A stretch of 64,000 nt of DNA. Origin: Procambarus clarkii (lineage: Eukaryota; Arthropoda; Malacostraca; Decapoda; Cambaridae). Below, piece after piece: positions 38,401 through 53,400 of this stretch (the stretch's first letter is position 1; every line of letters starts with the position of its first letter). Both the position numbers and the translations under genes were made by a program. The stretch lies in contig NC_091227.1 in the NCBI RefSeq assembly GCF_040958095.1, positions 18,467,776 through 18,531,775 of the forward strand, in the 5' to 3' direction. The notes under the pieces are model-generated. The model saw nothing but the letters and a program-made list of their open reading frames with translations, made no database searches and was not told the DNA's origin.

Positions 38401-41400
38401 AAGGACAGTAAGACAATATAAATCACTTTGTTAAATCAAATTTCATTTTCATATGATTAACGTTTTCAGTTGCCAATGGCACCTAACAAAGAAAGGTGCC
38501 ACCTGTTATACTATGCACATAACTAGCTCTAGCTATCTCACTGCATTTATTATCAGACTCTTGGTTACCAAATCCTAAATATGTTAATTTTTCACATGTA
38601 CATTTTCTAAAGGAACATGAGGTCCCATTGCATGATGTGTAGACGCACCAGATAATAGCTGTGTGCTGTGGCTGTCTGTCTCGTGCCGTGAACGTCGTCA
38701 CCTGCATCAGGTTCACCAATATCTGAACCCTGTACAGTCATTATCACCGTTGGTTATTTTATCATCATTAAGTGATGGTGTGGATACAAACTGCATGGTG
38801 GTGTTGTGAGTTGTTGCTCCATGCACTAATAATGGTTGCTGTCTGAGTACTGAGGCCCTCACACCCAGGAGGAATGCTCACGATTTTTTTCCAAGATGGT
38901 ATTAGTGTACTGCATCCTTGAGGAAGTGGATGAGAGCCCTGTGTACCCATGGGAGTTTTAAATCTTATGCAATATTTTAATAAAGTCCTGATTGTTACCC
39001 TATTGGAATACTGTATATTATTTTTGTTAGTGGAGGATGTGTTTCTTTGCTCATATCTCATTTCTCGCCCTAAAAGGGACCAGTAGTGGCTGTACTCTCT
39101 TGAGGTTAGGTTTGTATGATTTTAGATCTACTGTACATCATTCCTTTTGTTCAAGTGTGCTGTTACTGGTTTGCTGAAGTATTTGGTATCCTCTTAAGAT
39201 TTCTAATTTGGAGCCACCATTATTCTGTATAATAAGGTTTGCCCCTCCCAGCTGATCTGCGGGAGATCAGAAAGTCAACTACAGGCATATCCTAGAGTTC
39301 CTGACCTGTGAAAGATTTCCAGCTTACACTGCTAATGTATGGCTTTGGGCTAGCTTTTGTTCAGGTAGCAGTATATTTTTCTAGAGGGTTCATGGTAGCC
39401 GCACCTCTCAGGACTGTGTTCAACCTTTCGTTTTTTGTCCCTTCAGTACTATTTCACTCTCTTCATCTTGCAATCTTAGTTGTACTTTAGGAAACAACTG
39501 AGTGTTCTAATTAAAAAGTGAGGCTTTGAGTGTATATTTGTACCTAATGTGCATAAATTTTATGTTTTGTTTGTTGTATATGTTTGTCATATTTGCTCTT
39601 GAAGCTGTGTGAAAATTTTTTTGGCAAGACGTGTGTAGTGGTGGTGATGGTGGTTTCATGTGGTGACAGTTGGGGGGAGGTAACTTAGCGTAGTAACAGG
39701 TGGTTAACTCCTGCATTGCGCACCTGTTTTTTGGCAAAAACTTCATAGTGCAATTGTTAAGGACATATTTTTGTTGTTTTTTGTAAATGTACAGGTAAAG
39801 TTAATGTCAAAATATTTCCAAACTCAACTATTTTCATTTCAAAACACAAAGAGTGATGACAACAATAAAAAAAACTTAAAATATAGCCTAATTAAAAAAA
39901 AAATAGTACAACTCTCAGAACGAGATTTCTCGGTTAGCACAGCACAATGGTTAATGAGAGTGTACCAGGGTGGTTACTGTTGATGCTGAGGAAGGCTTGC
40001 AAGGGCCTAGGGTTTTTGTTAATTCAGCCTCTAGCAGTCATTCCAGGCTGGACTAAATGTTGTCCAGTCCTTCTCTAGTACCATCATGACACAGCAGAGA
40101 TGTTAGAATGGCTCCCGATGGCAAAAGTGTGGAACGTTGACCTGCCCTGACTGTCACAATACTGACCTTGGAGCCCAAAAGGGTTCTCATTAGCGATCAA
40201 CTAAGGTGATCAGATAGTGGTTTTCATATGCCTGCAAATCATTACTTTTTGAAGACCCAAGAGAAGCTGCCACAATGCAGTATTCTTATGCCATATCATT
40301 TTTTTGAAGAAAAACAGCAAATTGAGAGTAGACTATTGAAGATGATGTTTGATCTGCAAGAACTTTATATACAAAAAAGTCCCCTGCAAAAGTCAACTCT
40401 AATGTATGACGGTCTACTCTGAACTCAGTATTTCTGTAGATCATATTTTCTGTTTGCATTATTGTCATTGTGTCCTTAGGCCTTATGTATTTTCATCATG
40501 CTGTCGTTTTTGAGCTATGGTTTATGTAGAAAAATATGAAAATGAGAGTAGACCTTGTATACGTGTGCCATAATCTACAAATAAAGTTCACTCTTATCTT
40601 TGTATTTCTCTATAGTTTGGTCAGCACATTGTGCTCTCTTCAATCAGCTGTACTTTATGCCACCATTTGTAATTACAATATTAAGCTGAGACACTAATAT
40701 ATAAACAAATATGTAAGTGTTCTTTTACTTCCATACATCACCAGTGCCATGCATCTTGTATGATTGAAAATTATTACTCGTGTATGATGTGATGTATGTA
40801 ACTTTTTTCTTAGTTTAATGGATATATATAGCATTGATTTTGTTTTAAATGTACAGTACAGTACTTCTAATAGCATTTGCTTGGAATGTCTGCAGTTTAA
40901 AAGTAAAAGTGCATTTTCTGTGTAAGCACTTACTTTATAATATTCATAAGAATATTTACTTGCAAATTATGTTTTACTTTATCAGGTATGAGTGGCAGTG
41001 AAAGAATAAGAGCAAGGCTGGAACAGTTGGATACGTTAGATGAAATTGGCGGTGGAGCAGTGCGTGAGGTTGGAGGACTTACCCAGGATGAGTTTACTTA
41101 TCGTCTGAATGGCCTCAAGCAAGAACTCATCGAGTCATGGAACTCTGACCAGCGTGTTAAAGCTCTCAAGATAGCTATTCAGGCTAGTAATTTAATGTTA
41201 AAATAATTATGTAACAAGAGATAGTTTGTTTAGCATTGGATGTGATACCAAAATTCTAGTACAGTATGTGAATTATTGGTGAACCCTCAAAATAACCCAT
41301 TAACAAGCAGCGATATACATTTAGAATATAATTCTTGAAATTGATTTGCCATATTTTGTTGTTAACCCCCTAACATGCAGCTGAGAACTTGCACTCATAA

Positions 41401-44400
41401 TTACCTACGCCTGACAGCTGGGTGGACAGCGCTTCGGATTCGTAATCCTGAGGTACCGGATTCGATCCCCGGTGGAGGCGGACACAAATGGGCAAATTGT
41501 TTCTTTCACTCTGATGCCCCTGTTACCTAGCAGTAAATAGGTACCTGGGAGTTAGACAGCTGCTACGGGCTGCTTCCTGGAGGAGGAGGCCTGGTCGAGG
41601 ACCGGGCCGCGGGGACACTAAACCCCGAAATCATCTCAAGATAGCCTCAAGATAACCTTTGCACAAAACAAACAAAAATTATCATGAGCATAGCTCTTGT
41701 CCTGTAACAACACCTAGGTAATTACACTTAGGTAATTACACAATTGTCTTTGTATGAAATGGGTGATGAAAGAAAACTAGTGTACATATCTTCAATCATA
41801 TTTTTTGTTTTAATTTTACAGTGTGTGAAGTTATTAAGCCTGTCTGCACCAGAGCATTTCTACCCTAGCAAGTTTGTCCTTGTGATAGATATCTTGGACA
41901 CACTAGCTACACTTGTCTACCAACGACTCAAGCTCAAGTCTGAGACTGGGAAGTAGGTGTATTATAATTATTAATGAATAGATGCTTTTATTAACAAAAA
42001 CCTATAATTTTTAAGTAGTGACTTAAAGTATGTGGTTCGTCTAAACTTGAGCAGCTTACTTTAACACGTTTACATTCCTGATATGTTCTCTTACCTGTAT
42101 CCTTTAGAGGTGTTCTGGGTATGAGCGATTAGGTAGAGCTTTCAAAGGGAAAATTTATAATTACTATATTTCATATTTGCACAGCAGTTTATTATGTTAT
42201 TTTTGTTTACGTGTAAATGTTTAGAAATGATTGCTCTGTTTTATGGTATAAAGAAAAATAGGATGGTATTTGTTATTACATAAACTGTGATAAAACATAC
42301 TTTTCCTGCTGTGCAGCAAGTCAGCCAGTTTTGTCATATTTATACAAACAAATTTGTACAGCTGTTTATCATAAAAACAGCTTCACTTTCTAGTGTGTGG
42401 TTTGGTCAACATATTTCAGCTAGGTTATTGTGACTCCTCGTCTACTCATGCATTATCTACATTGTTTTTATTAGCTCTTCAGTTACATTCTAGTTCATAA
42501 CTTCACACTGCTCTCCTTAGTTTTGCAGCTGGTGGGAGTAGTGCTGGCAAACTGGAGGCCCAGGAGACAGCTCGGAACTGGTTCTACAAAGTGGCTTCCA
42601 TCAGAGAACTCCTCCCAAGACTTTATCTTGAAGCTGCTCTTTTGCCTTGTTATTCCATCTTCAATGCTCAGTAAGTCTACATGCTAGTAAAGGTGTAATT
42701 TATTATTTTTTTTCATGTGCTAAACATTTATTTTAGTAAGTAAAATGAGACATTCAATCTTTCTGTTGCTCCTTATCATTTGTCATAAGACATTATTATT
42801 CATTTATCATTTTTGTGTCCCTAACTCCACTTTGTACATCCCTTCACACCTATGATTATAAAGTAATTGAATCCTCTTTATATTCTATAAGTTTTCAGAA
42901 TTGCATACATTTTCAAATTATTGATGTTCAATCTTCAAGATTTCCTATTTATAATAACAAATCATCTTCATAAAAAAAATCAATCTTTCAATGCATATGT
43001 AAATCACTTTCCTAAGTAAGTTCTAAGTACGACTCTGTACTTCTACAGAGTACTTCTCTGTAGAAGAAGTACTGTACTTCTCTGTGCTTTCAGAGTTCTA
43101 AGTTCACTGCTGAAGCATAATGTTACTGACCTTCAATTAGGCTCTGGCGTGGTCAGGGTAGGTTAACATTCTGCAACAGTTCAACAAGGAACTTGTCAAA
43201 CTGCCTTCACCAGAACATACTGGCCATAGGTAGATATTGGAAAATACTCAATCCAGTCCAGAATGTAAACTTAAATGGTTGTGTCCTGGCAAGTTACCGA
43301 ACTCCTAATAAAGATTTCTAACCCATCTTCTCCTCGGATCCTAGGCTAAGGAAAACTCACCCTTGGGCAAGTACCAGATGAGCATAAAGTTTATGCTCAT
43401 CTGGGGGTGCAAAATGGTGTAAATAGGTGTGGGGAGAAGAGGTAACAGGAACATCATCGGCATCCCTTGACACTTTACCCGACCCAGGAAGAAGTGGGTC
43501 ATCATGAAGAAAGCTTGCCCAAGACAATATACTGGTAGTGCAGGCACGAAACCATGGAGAGACTAAGGAGGCAAGATTATGTTAGAATATTCAGTAACTC
43601 CCGAAGTACAGATGTCGCCACAGGGTATAACCCATGAAGAACATTTTCTGTGAGGTGAACAACTGGATGATTTTGGGTCCCTGGAGGAGCCTATGGCTGA
43701 ACCTGCCAGACCATGCTTAGCAACTGGGAATGAACAGTGCAAGATACCCTTGTATGAGGATTGCAAAGAGTGGCTTCAAACACAAGGCAAGATGCTAAAT
43801 GAGGATTGACACCACAGAAACTACATGCAAGGTTTGCCAGAGAATCCAGAGGTGATTACCTAATTACCTAAGGTAATTTCCTCTGGATTCTCTCAAAAAC
43901 TTTGCATGTTGTTTCTGTGGTGTGAATCCTCAATTTAGCATCTTGTCCTGTGTTTGAAACTACATGAGGAGTAGGGTCGAAAGATAAACCAGAAAAAACA
44001 CTTTTGGGGGCAGGATTAAGAGCCAATGCTGAACTGGCGAAAGTGGAACTAGGAAAAGTATACAGGCTGCAACACACTCCAGCTTTTGGAGGATCATAAG
44101 AGAAACTGGACTGGAGGAAATACACTCATTTGTCTCATTGATAAACACTGCAAATGAGGAAAGTAGCCACAAACAGGGAGCTGATGGCTCACAGTTGGTG
44201 AGTTCCAACTGAGGAACATTGAATGTGTCTCTGGCCATTGAGAAAGCTAGAAGATAAGCACTAACTGGAATTACTGGGAAGGAAGGAGACACATTTAGTG
44301 AAAACATTATTGAAAAATTTATGAAGTCTAGGTGCAGAGCTGGTCTTCACGCAAGAGACACTGTGGAAAGCAAACCAAATGACCACTGGTTCCTCAACAT

Positions 44401-47400
44401 GGAATAGATTCCACAACAACAGTATTCCATGATATAGGCAAGAGATCAAGACTGAGCCCAAACTGGCGGTGTTGGGTTAATGCCCAAGGCAAGAAGACAC
44501 ACATTTCTACATAAAACTACGGTACTGTACTGTATTTTCAATTTACACTCAATTCCATTATCCATTAATTTTCTGACATTAGCATTGTTTTGTTAATAAA
44601 ATTTTGCACTGGAATTTCCAAAGTTAACAAATTTTCTTCACTTGAGAAAATATATAAAATGGAACAAAAGAGAGTTCCATTTTTATCCTTACTCTTTTTC
44701 TAAGGGAAAAAGTCACATATTACCTATAATTTGGATATGTATTGCCTTTTTATATATTTTAATAATCCTCAAGTAATATTGTAAACAACTTATCTTGTAT
44801 CTGTTTGTGATCCTTGTTCACCAATTATATAATTTGTCTTTCCATTATTAATAGAGAAGGAGAACAGGCTCTTTCAAGATTATCTCGGATGATCCGTGGA
44901 ATTGGTGATCCTCTGATGGCTGCTTATGCACGAATGTATGTGTGCCGCATGGGCTTTGAGGTTGCACCATCACTCACTCAATATATATCAGAGAGTATAG
45001 AAGATTTTCTGCATGCTCTGAAGCAGGTATGTTTTTGTGTACATGGCCTGTTTACTTGGGCTTATCTTAAAATAGGAGGCTGGCATTGGTCTCTTAATTC
45101 AGGTCTTTCAATGATGCTTGTATGCATTCTTGTAATGCATACAAGCCAGTCCATGCCATCAAAGTAAAAAATTAGGCGATTATGATCTACTTATTCTACA
45201 GGCATTTTAAAGTCGCATTCTTTCTTCAGTCTAGTATTAAAGCTTCTTAATTTTTAGACAAAATTAGTATAACTAATTTATTTTGTTAGTCAAAATGTTT
45301 ACAATTCTAGGGACTATGGCCAGAAGGAGAAGCAGACATGAATATGGGTGAGGATAAGGATTCTCTGGCCGTTCGTGTTTTCTCTCCGCCGCTCAGGTGG
45401 ATGATGCAGTGTCTGGCCAGCAGTGCCCCCCACCACGTCCTGCAGGTAAGCCATATTGTGAATGGCAACACTACTGGGAAGCACAGTGTAATGACGGCTT
45501 CTTTAGGAATTACCAACTTCAAGGGGAGTCAAGCTGGTTTACTATATTTATGCAAAAGCATACCGTTTGTGGTAGAAAATCTCTGGTTAAATTTCATATT
45601 ATAGCTGCAAATAGATTAAACTATTTTAAAGAGCAAATTAAGTAAAATGTCATTGATGAGAACATTTTTAATGAATTCCTGGCTAATAATAATGATGAAA
45701 CTGGATTTAACTGAATTGTACCCAAAGCACAACTTTTGCTAAAAGGTTAGACTAAAAAGTGTCGGGTTGTAACGCATTAAGAAATTCCATGCACAACTTC
45801 CCTGTGGTCTACTATCCCTCGAAGAAGGCTTAGGTAACAATGAGGATTTTCTTGGGCAGGTTTCACAATAATTTTAGCCCAGAAGTTACAGTATGAAATG
45901 AAAAAGTGGGGCATTAGGTACACTAGATTCAAGCATTGTTGCTTTTAGATTATGTTACTGGTCAACCTAATATTAACAATCTGAAATCTTCTGATGGAAC
46001 TATAACATGCAAGGCTTTACAACCCAAAATGAAATGAGAAATTATATTTCTCTGATACAACCTTTGGAGCTAGGCATTATATATACTTTAAAAAGGTATT
46101 AATGTAATTATGTGTTGGTATTTGAAGTGGAGGATGATTAGTGTATAGAGATAGGTAAAGAGCAGCAAAACATTGAGAATATTATAAAGATAAACGGTTA
46201 AATTGACTACTAGGAAAAGCTTTGGAAATAGATCAAGGTAACAGCTCTAAAGTGGACCTTGGATAGGTTCCTAAAACTTCTGTCCCAGCTCAGGAGTCTG
46301 AATGTGAAGGCTTTGAGGTAGAAATCTTTTGAATGTTTGTTCACAGATGTTGGCGAGGAAATTACCTTGACAATGCAAGAGAAAGGTTAGACTTATGCAA
46401 ATGTCCCAGGTTTTGGTATTTTGACACCAAGTTCATTTTCTGGCAGTGTGCAGGAGAATGAACTGGTTCACAAGAAAAAGAAGCTAAAATACATACCTTA
46501 AAATAATGAAAGGATTATTGTAAGTTTATGGAACTGATGATCTGTAGAATGGTTTGTTTTTGGTATTTAAAGTACATGCGAGGGCTTTCTGTCAAGTTGA
46601 TTAGATCAGGTAGGCAACAAACTCTTATAGCTAAAGCAGGACTAGGGGGCAGGACCTAGTGGGACCTTGTAGGTGGAATCAAAAAAGGTCTTGAGGTAGT
46701 CTAGTAGGAACTCAGAGGTAGGGTCTAGTAAGGACTCAAGGGCACAATCTAGTAGGGATATGGGTAATATTTAGTAGGGACTCAGGTAGGACCTAGTAGG
46801 AACCTGGGGCTAGGATCTAGTAGGGTTTTCTGATTACATGGTAATCAGCGCATACATGTAAACACACTTGGGTGTATGCAATCAGTGTCGGAAAAATTGT
46901 TCTCTGAGCACAACTTTGTGAATACTTCAGACTTACATTTTGGTAAGGAGAATTGTTTAACTATATATCTGTTATTTTTCAGAACCTTTATACTGGAATA
47001 AAGTAGTAAATGTAGCTACAATGTAGGTGCTAAATGATGGATTATTTGTGGAATTATATACTTAATTGCATAGGTAGAATGTTAAACTTCATAAGGTGTA
47101 AATAATAAAGTGGTGTATTTATTATCAGAGTGTCCTTCGTCAGTGTGAGGGAGGAGAGGGCTTGGGTCAGAATTTACTTGTTTCTGCCGTGCTCACCACG
47201 TTTCCTAACCACTTCGTAGCCTCGCAGGCACTTCCTCTCACCCACCTTATAGCTGGTTGTTCCTCTCCAGGTTAGTGTGCTTACCATATACTAACACCAT
47301 TTCATGGTCTGTGTCAGTTTGATTGGAAGATCATCTTTACCACAACTTTTATATTTGCACATTACAGCCTGTACACACTGCCATTCCTGGAGGAGTTCCC

Positions 47401-50400
47401 CATGTAAAACCATCCCTAGACCTATTAATGTATCCTTAGGTGGTAAAAATGTTTTGATATACACTGTAAAATGTAGTAAAGTTTACTGACGAACTATGAA
47501 CGCAGTAATGTAGAATACAAGATTTTTCTTAACTTACAAAGTCGTAGATGAGCAGAATTCCAGAATAAGTGGCATGTACGAAGAACACAGGCAAACTTAA
47601 ACCGAATTATTATAAGATGTGCAATTATGACATGATTTTGTTCTATTAAGCGGCAAAAACACCTAGATATTGTGTTATTTACCCAATAGTACCAAATACC
47701 AAAAAACCTCCTTTTCCAAAAAATCTCAATTGATTAGGTGGAGGGTGATTGCATTGTACAGTATACAATATTATATAACAACAGAGAGTTGAGTAATATT
47801 AAAACTTGATATTTCAGGTAAAGTTGAGCATGAACTGTTATCAGCCCTCGGTGGGTGTGTGAACCAAGCTGCTCCTCCCCAGCACCAGCAGCTCCCACTT
47901 CTGAACGCTGTGTGGAAGCTCATCGCTCGTATACCTCGAACCAAGGATTACCTCTCTACTGCTGGCATATGGCTGGAGTATACTGCTAAGCACTTTACAG
48001 TAAAGCCCTTTAAAGTTTTGGGTCTGATAATCAATAGTATGAGGTAGAATATCTGTTAATTTTTGCAATTTCATCCATAGGTTGTACAATACTTGTACTC
48101 TAATTGGTATTAGTTGGCTGCCAACTAACACCAAATTACATTCTGGCATCTTTGAGAACACTACAAAACATACAATATACTGCCCAAGCCATCATGGAAA
48201 CATCAGAGTGGCAAACAGCTACAATGGGCCTACTGGCCCATAAGTGTGGTGTTTCACCTTCACCTTTGTCATGGGGTTGTGATACTTGTTGTGGTATACT
48301 CAATGTAAACCTACCACTAGACTGTGCTCCAGGGTTGCCTTATTCATTTCAAACATACATTCTAGCAAGCCCTCCAGGGGGGTTGGGTCAAGGCCCAGCC
48401 CATAGGGAAAGTATTCCCACAAATTAACCTGCTTTTGGATGTGATAGACCCCACACTTGACAAAAGGAATAACTAGTATGTATACTTACGTTTTATTAAT
48501 CCCAGAATCCTTTCCCACGACAAACTGGCACTGCCTGTTCACATTTACGAGTTTAGTAGTTTTTATGTTTATTTAATGCAGGCTTGGTTACAACGGTTGG
48601 TTGCAATATAGTGATGTGTCTGCGGTCTATCCCTGTGCCCACGACGTTCGTAAGTTCGTCGTAGGCATAAGGTGGTTGTTTTGGGATTCCTACCTTTCTG
48701 GGTGCGTGACCTAGTAGCTGGCAGACATAGACTACTTCCAACTACACCGGGGGGGGGGGGGGGGCTATAGGCCATTGCTCCTCGTGTCTCTCTTGAGGGC
48801 CCAGGTTCTGGCACTGGTCCCCGGTAGGCTTAGAACTCCATCGATTGACTGTTGCCATGGTCTAATATATACACATCAGCCTGGTATAGCTCCGGGAAGC
48901 CTCTGGGTCTCACCCAGAAAATGGTGTTTCATTACATTCAACACTTTTTTTTTTTGTTTGGTACCAACTCTCTCATTGTAACTTATACATTCTGGGTAAA
49001 CCTCAGAACATAGTATGGTAATTTTCAAATATTGAACTTAAGATTATACATGTAATAAATGAACATAAATTCCATGGATCTTTATTTCTGAACAGTATTA
49101 CTTAGTTCTCCTACCACTTCCCAACCATGGAATAGATTTGTATTCACTAATGGCAAAGATGAGAATAAACATTACCATTTATTTGTTCATGGGGGAAAAA
49201 TTGTGGAGATGCAAGTCATGTGTATCATTTGAACGTGTCATTATGTAAGAATGTAAACCAAACTGTGCATAAAACATGCAGAAATCTGTGCCGGCTTAAT
49301 GTTGGGAACCCAGTGCTTCCATGTAATAAAGTTTTAAAGTGACTACAGTGCCAACTATGCAGATAGTAAATGACTCGAATACAAACTTTGTTGGATAGTG
49401 AGAGTTGATTACACAATGTGTGTAAATTATTTATAGTTTTGCTCATCTGAAGCATTTTCTTTACAGTCAGTTGAAGTTAACACCCTGCTTGGAGATGTTC
49501 TGAAACATGTTGGGGCAGATGGGAGCCGTGACCAGGCTCATTATCCTGCACTCCTGGCTCTGGTGTCTACTGCTCTTACCAACTCCACCGATCCTCACTC
49601 ACTCTTCTCCATGGTGTGTCTCTTGGTATTATATAATTTAAATTATAGCTTGGCATAACACTGTCTCAATATATTGTATATGTATTTTCAGAGATGTCTG
49701 ATTCTAAAAATGGAAAGCTATATGGGATAAAACATTGAGGCCATCCCATGTATGGCCTCATCTAAAGTACTGTATTCAAAACTTTGTAATAATGTAGCTC
49801 TTTAAACTAAAAATTGTTTTGCATTTCATTTTGTAGTAAAAATTATTTTCTACAATTCTGGAAACATTAAACACTTTTCATAGGTTAAACAATCCAGCAC
49901 CAGGGAGTTGAACAAGATTGTTTAATTTAGCAGTTATTTAAGTTTGTGTTTTATTGTTTCAGAAACACTTTGTGGGTCTACTGAATGTGTTTCAACGAGA
50001 CAGTGTGAGTGCAGGTGATGGAGTGACACGCGGAGTGGTTGAAGCACTGCTCTCTCACCACCCGGGCAACTTCACAGACCCAACCTTAGTGCAACACCTC
50101 CTTACTCTTTGTGGTGCACTCCACGACTCCATTAAGTAAGCAACTGATATTTCTGTGGAGAAGCCCTGTTGGCTTCCTGGAGATATTGGACTGATATTAG
50201 CTAATATTAGTACGGGGCTTCAGTCATATGGAGTTGTCATGCCTACCAGGGACCAGTCACCAGAACATTTTCCCCCTCAGAGAGGTGAAGGGAGGCTGAT
50301 GGCTTCAACAATGTCAGTTTGGACAGCTAGACAAGAGTAATGCTTCCAAGATCAGGGTGCATGTTATCGAGTGAAGGTCCTTCTATGCGGGGCATTCCTT

Positions 50401-53400
50401 ACCAACAATTTTCACCTTCTCCAGAATCACTTTAGTTGTGGAAGTCACTTCTGTGCTAGAGCAGCACTCTAAAGGTTCTCCATCAATAATATATTTGAAT
50501 AGGGGGCTTAATATAGTAGGAACTTGAAACTGTATCTATGCTGAGGGCACTTCAATAGTGTGGCAGTATTCAGAAGGGTTTTACGTGAACACTGTGGTAA
50601 AACAATCAACATTAATTTACAAACTTGCCTCTAATCTACAGGGAGCTTGCATTACTTTGAGTGGTGTCATTAAAGTTACTATCGCTTTATAGAGAGACTG
50701 GGATGCCTCTCTGACTGATCATATGGTTTCTTGTGGACAATCCTGTCTAATACTTTAGACAACCACTCATAGACACTGCTTTCCTATCCAGTTGTAAGGG
50801 AAAATTGCGAGTTTTCTCTGGACACTTGGGGTCGTAAATGACACGCACAATCAGCAACAGTAATGACCTGCCAAGTTGACAGTCACTCTAGCATGAATAC
50901 TAAATGCATTGTATGTGTAACATACACATTCACTCTTGACAGGTTGAATAATTGTGATTCCACACAGATAATCACTTCTTTACCCTCATTCTGTCTGTAC
51001 ACTCAAATCTCCACCTGTTGCAGGTGTTTAACACGGTGAGTAAGCCTTCGCCTGATCAGCAATTGGCGTGAAGATAGACAATAAACCAGTGACACTTGGA
51101 GTTTGTACTTAAAATAATGTTTGCCTCAATCATTTATACACCCTCTTATACACAATGTTTGTTGCTGTGAGGGAAAGTCGATGAGAACCTTGCAGGTGGT
51201 ACGAGTCTTGGTGCCCACAGGGGCTGTGGCTCAAGAAGCATTTAAGAGTCCTTAGCTCAGAAAAAAATGTAGAATTTATGTGCTTTGTTTACAGTGAAAT
51301 ATACTTTTTTTTGTTATTTCCAGTGCTTTAACAACAGATGATGAGAGGCGACAATTGTCCCAGCTGATTATATCTTTTATTCGGCAAGTTAATTTTGGAC
51401 GGGATTTTGAGCAGCAATTAGATTTTTATGTAAATGCTCGCGCCGCCTTCTCCAACCTTGACCCAGTGCTGGTTTCTCTTGTACAGGTAAATTTAGAGAA
51501 GTAATATACAATGCTGTATAATCGAAGTGACCTTTAATACTATGTTACAACTCACCTTCCAATATTAATAGCACCTACAGCTATTATGGGGTAGAATGTA
51601 CAAAATATGTACTGCTGTACCCCCAAAAAAGTTCATATTTTGTACTATTAGAATTCTAAATGGCATAAAAATAAATAAAATAGTATCCATAATCCTCACC
51701 TAATCTGTCAAAGGCCTAAATAAGCAATTCTTTGCCTAACATATGCAATCTTGTGTCAAATTTTGTACTGGACTAAGCCAAGAAAAGTTAGATTTGGTTG
51801 TTGCCTTCATTCTCTATCACTCTACAAAATTTATAGAAGAAAACATGGACTTTTGTGCATGTGCTACAGTGCATATTTTATACTTCTATCCATAGTAACA
51901 CTGGGTACTTCCTTCCATAGTAGCACCAGGTATTTCCATCCATAGTAACATTATGTATTTCCATAGAAATGCTAAGTACTTCCATTCATAGTAACACTAG
52001 GTACTGTACTTCCATCCTAGTATAATGGTATTTGTGGATAAGAAATACCAGTCATGAGTCAATATTTATTAAGGGCAACTTTAGCTGTAAGAGCTTTGAC
52101 AACTCTTGTAATTAATGGCTACAGTATCTGTAAATAATCTCACTTCCCAGAATGTTTTGCTTTACTGGTCTCACTCATTTAGTTAAGTGTGTTAGTCTTA
52201 GAATAAGGTATTTCTTAGTGCTGAGTGGTATTTTTAGGAGCTGTTTTATGGTAACATTTAATGAAAATTGGTGAATGTATTAGAAAATTTGCATTGAATT
52301 GGCTAATTTTCATGATACGGTATAGCCAATTATCTTTACCACAGGACAATATTTTATATTCTCTGCTATAGTTGGACCTTGCAGTGAAAGATAAAATGGT
52401 AGAATTTAATATCAGATGATATTTTGCTTATAAAATGTTCAGCAAATCTAATCTATATCTGATAAAATAGTTACAGGCAAAATAATACTTTTTATTAAAG
52501 TCTACCCTCCTGGTGTTTCTCCATCATTGTCAGTAATTTGTGTTCCTCACTACCTGGTTATACTTCAGTTTTGATATGCTGTGTTTCAGTGTGTGTGTCA
52601 ACTAGCAATGGCGACTTGGAAAGTGATGCACGGCCAACACTCTGGCAAGACAGGCTCATTTGTTCGTGCGTGTGCTGCGTACTGCTTCATTACAGTGCCT
52701 TCATTAGCTTCCTCCGTGATGCGCCTCAAACTCTACCTTCTCTCAGGGACTGTAGCATTATTAAATAACTGCTTAGGCCAAGGTAAATATTTCCTGATTA
52801 TATCTGTACTTTCATTGCATTGATTGTAAGCAAACACCTTTTTCTGGTTGGGCCTTGGTGGCCCTCTGGTCCCCTTTCCCCACCTTTCAAGGTTTGTCAG
52901 CTTTTTTTGTGCTCCAGACTGAGCTGTTGACATGGGGAGTCGGGGCTCCTAGTGATGATGCCACCTGGTGATGGCAACCTGTAATTAGTGCTTTTGACCT
53001 AATTGCTTAGATAGTCAGTGAAGTCATTTGTTGCCTTGTTTCTCTTCTATCTGTGAACCTTGTGGTTGTTTTACTATGCTTACTTTCTGGATGTTTCCAT
53101 GGTGAAGGTGATCATAACAATTCTCTCCTCCCTGAGCCTCTGTGAGAGGGGTGCAGGTTCTGGCTCTGGGGCCAGATTCACGAAGCAGTTATGCAAGTAC
53201 TTACGAACATGTACATCTTTCGTCAATCTCTGACAGCTTTGGTTACATTTATTAAACAGTTTACAAGAATGAAAACTTGCCAATCAACTGTTTAATAATT
53301 GAAGCAAAGCCGCCAAAGATTGAGAAAAGATGTACAGGTTCATAAGTGCTTGCATAACTGCTTCGTGAATCTGGCCTCTGGTCTCCTGTAGGCCATTAAG

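Larger units (their letters stand above)
42671..44854 (+). other. VPS35L intron 9
   Basis: Contains a perfect 31-bp palindrome (43374-43404), a foldback (43775-43958) and the left boundary of the duplicated block (44115). Minus-strand open frames of 66-115 codons at 43868-44461 have no recognised family. Confidence 0.5.

Noticed and set aside
41410-41480. Functional tRNA gene
   Set aside because: Box A and B are present, but the sequence continues into a SINE body with a CTCAAGATA end, and the cloverleaf does not close.
43868-44461. Minus-strand open frames of 66-115 codons in intron 9
   Set aside because: Leu/Ser/Phe-rich, overlapping in several frames, partly inside the foldback; no recognised domain.
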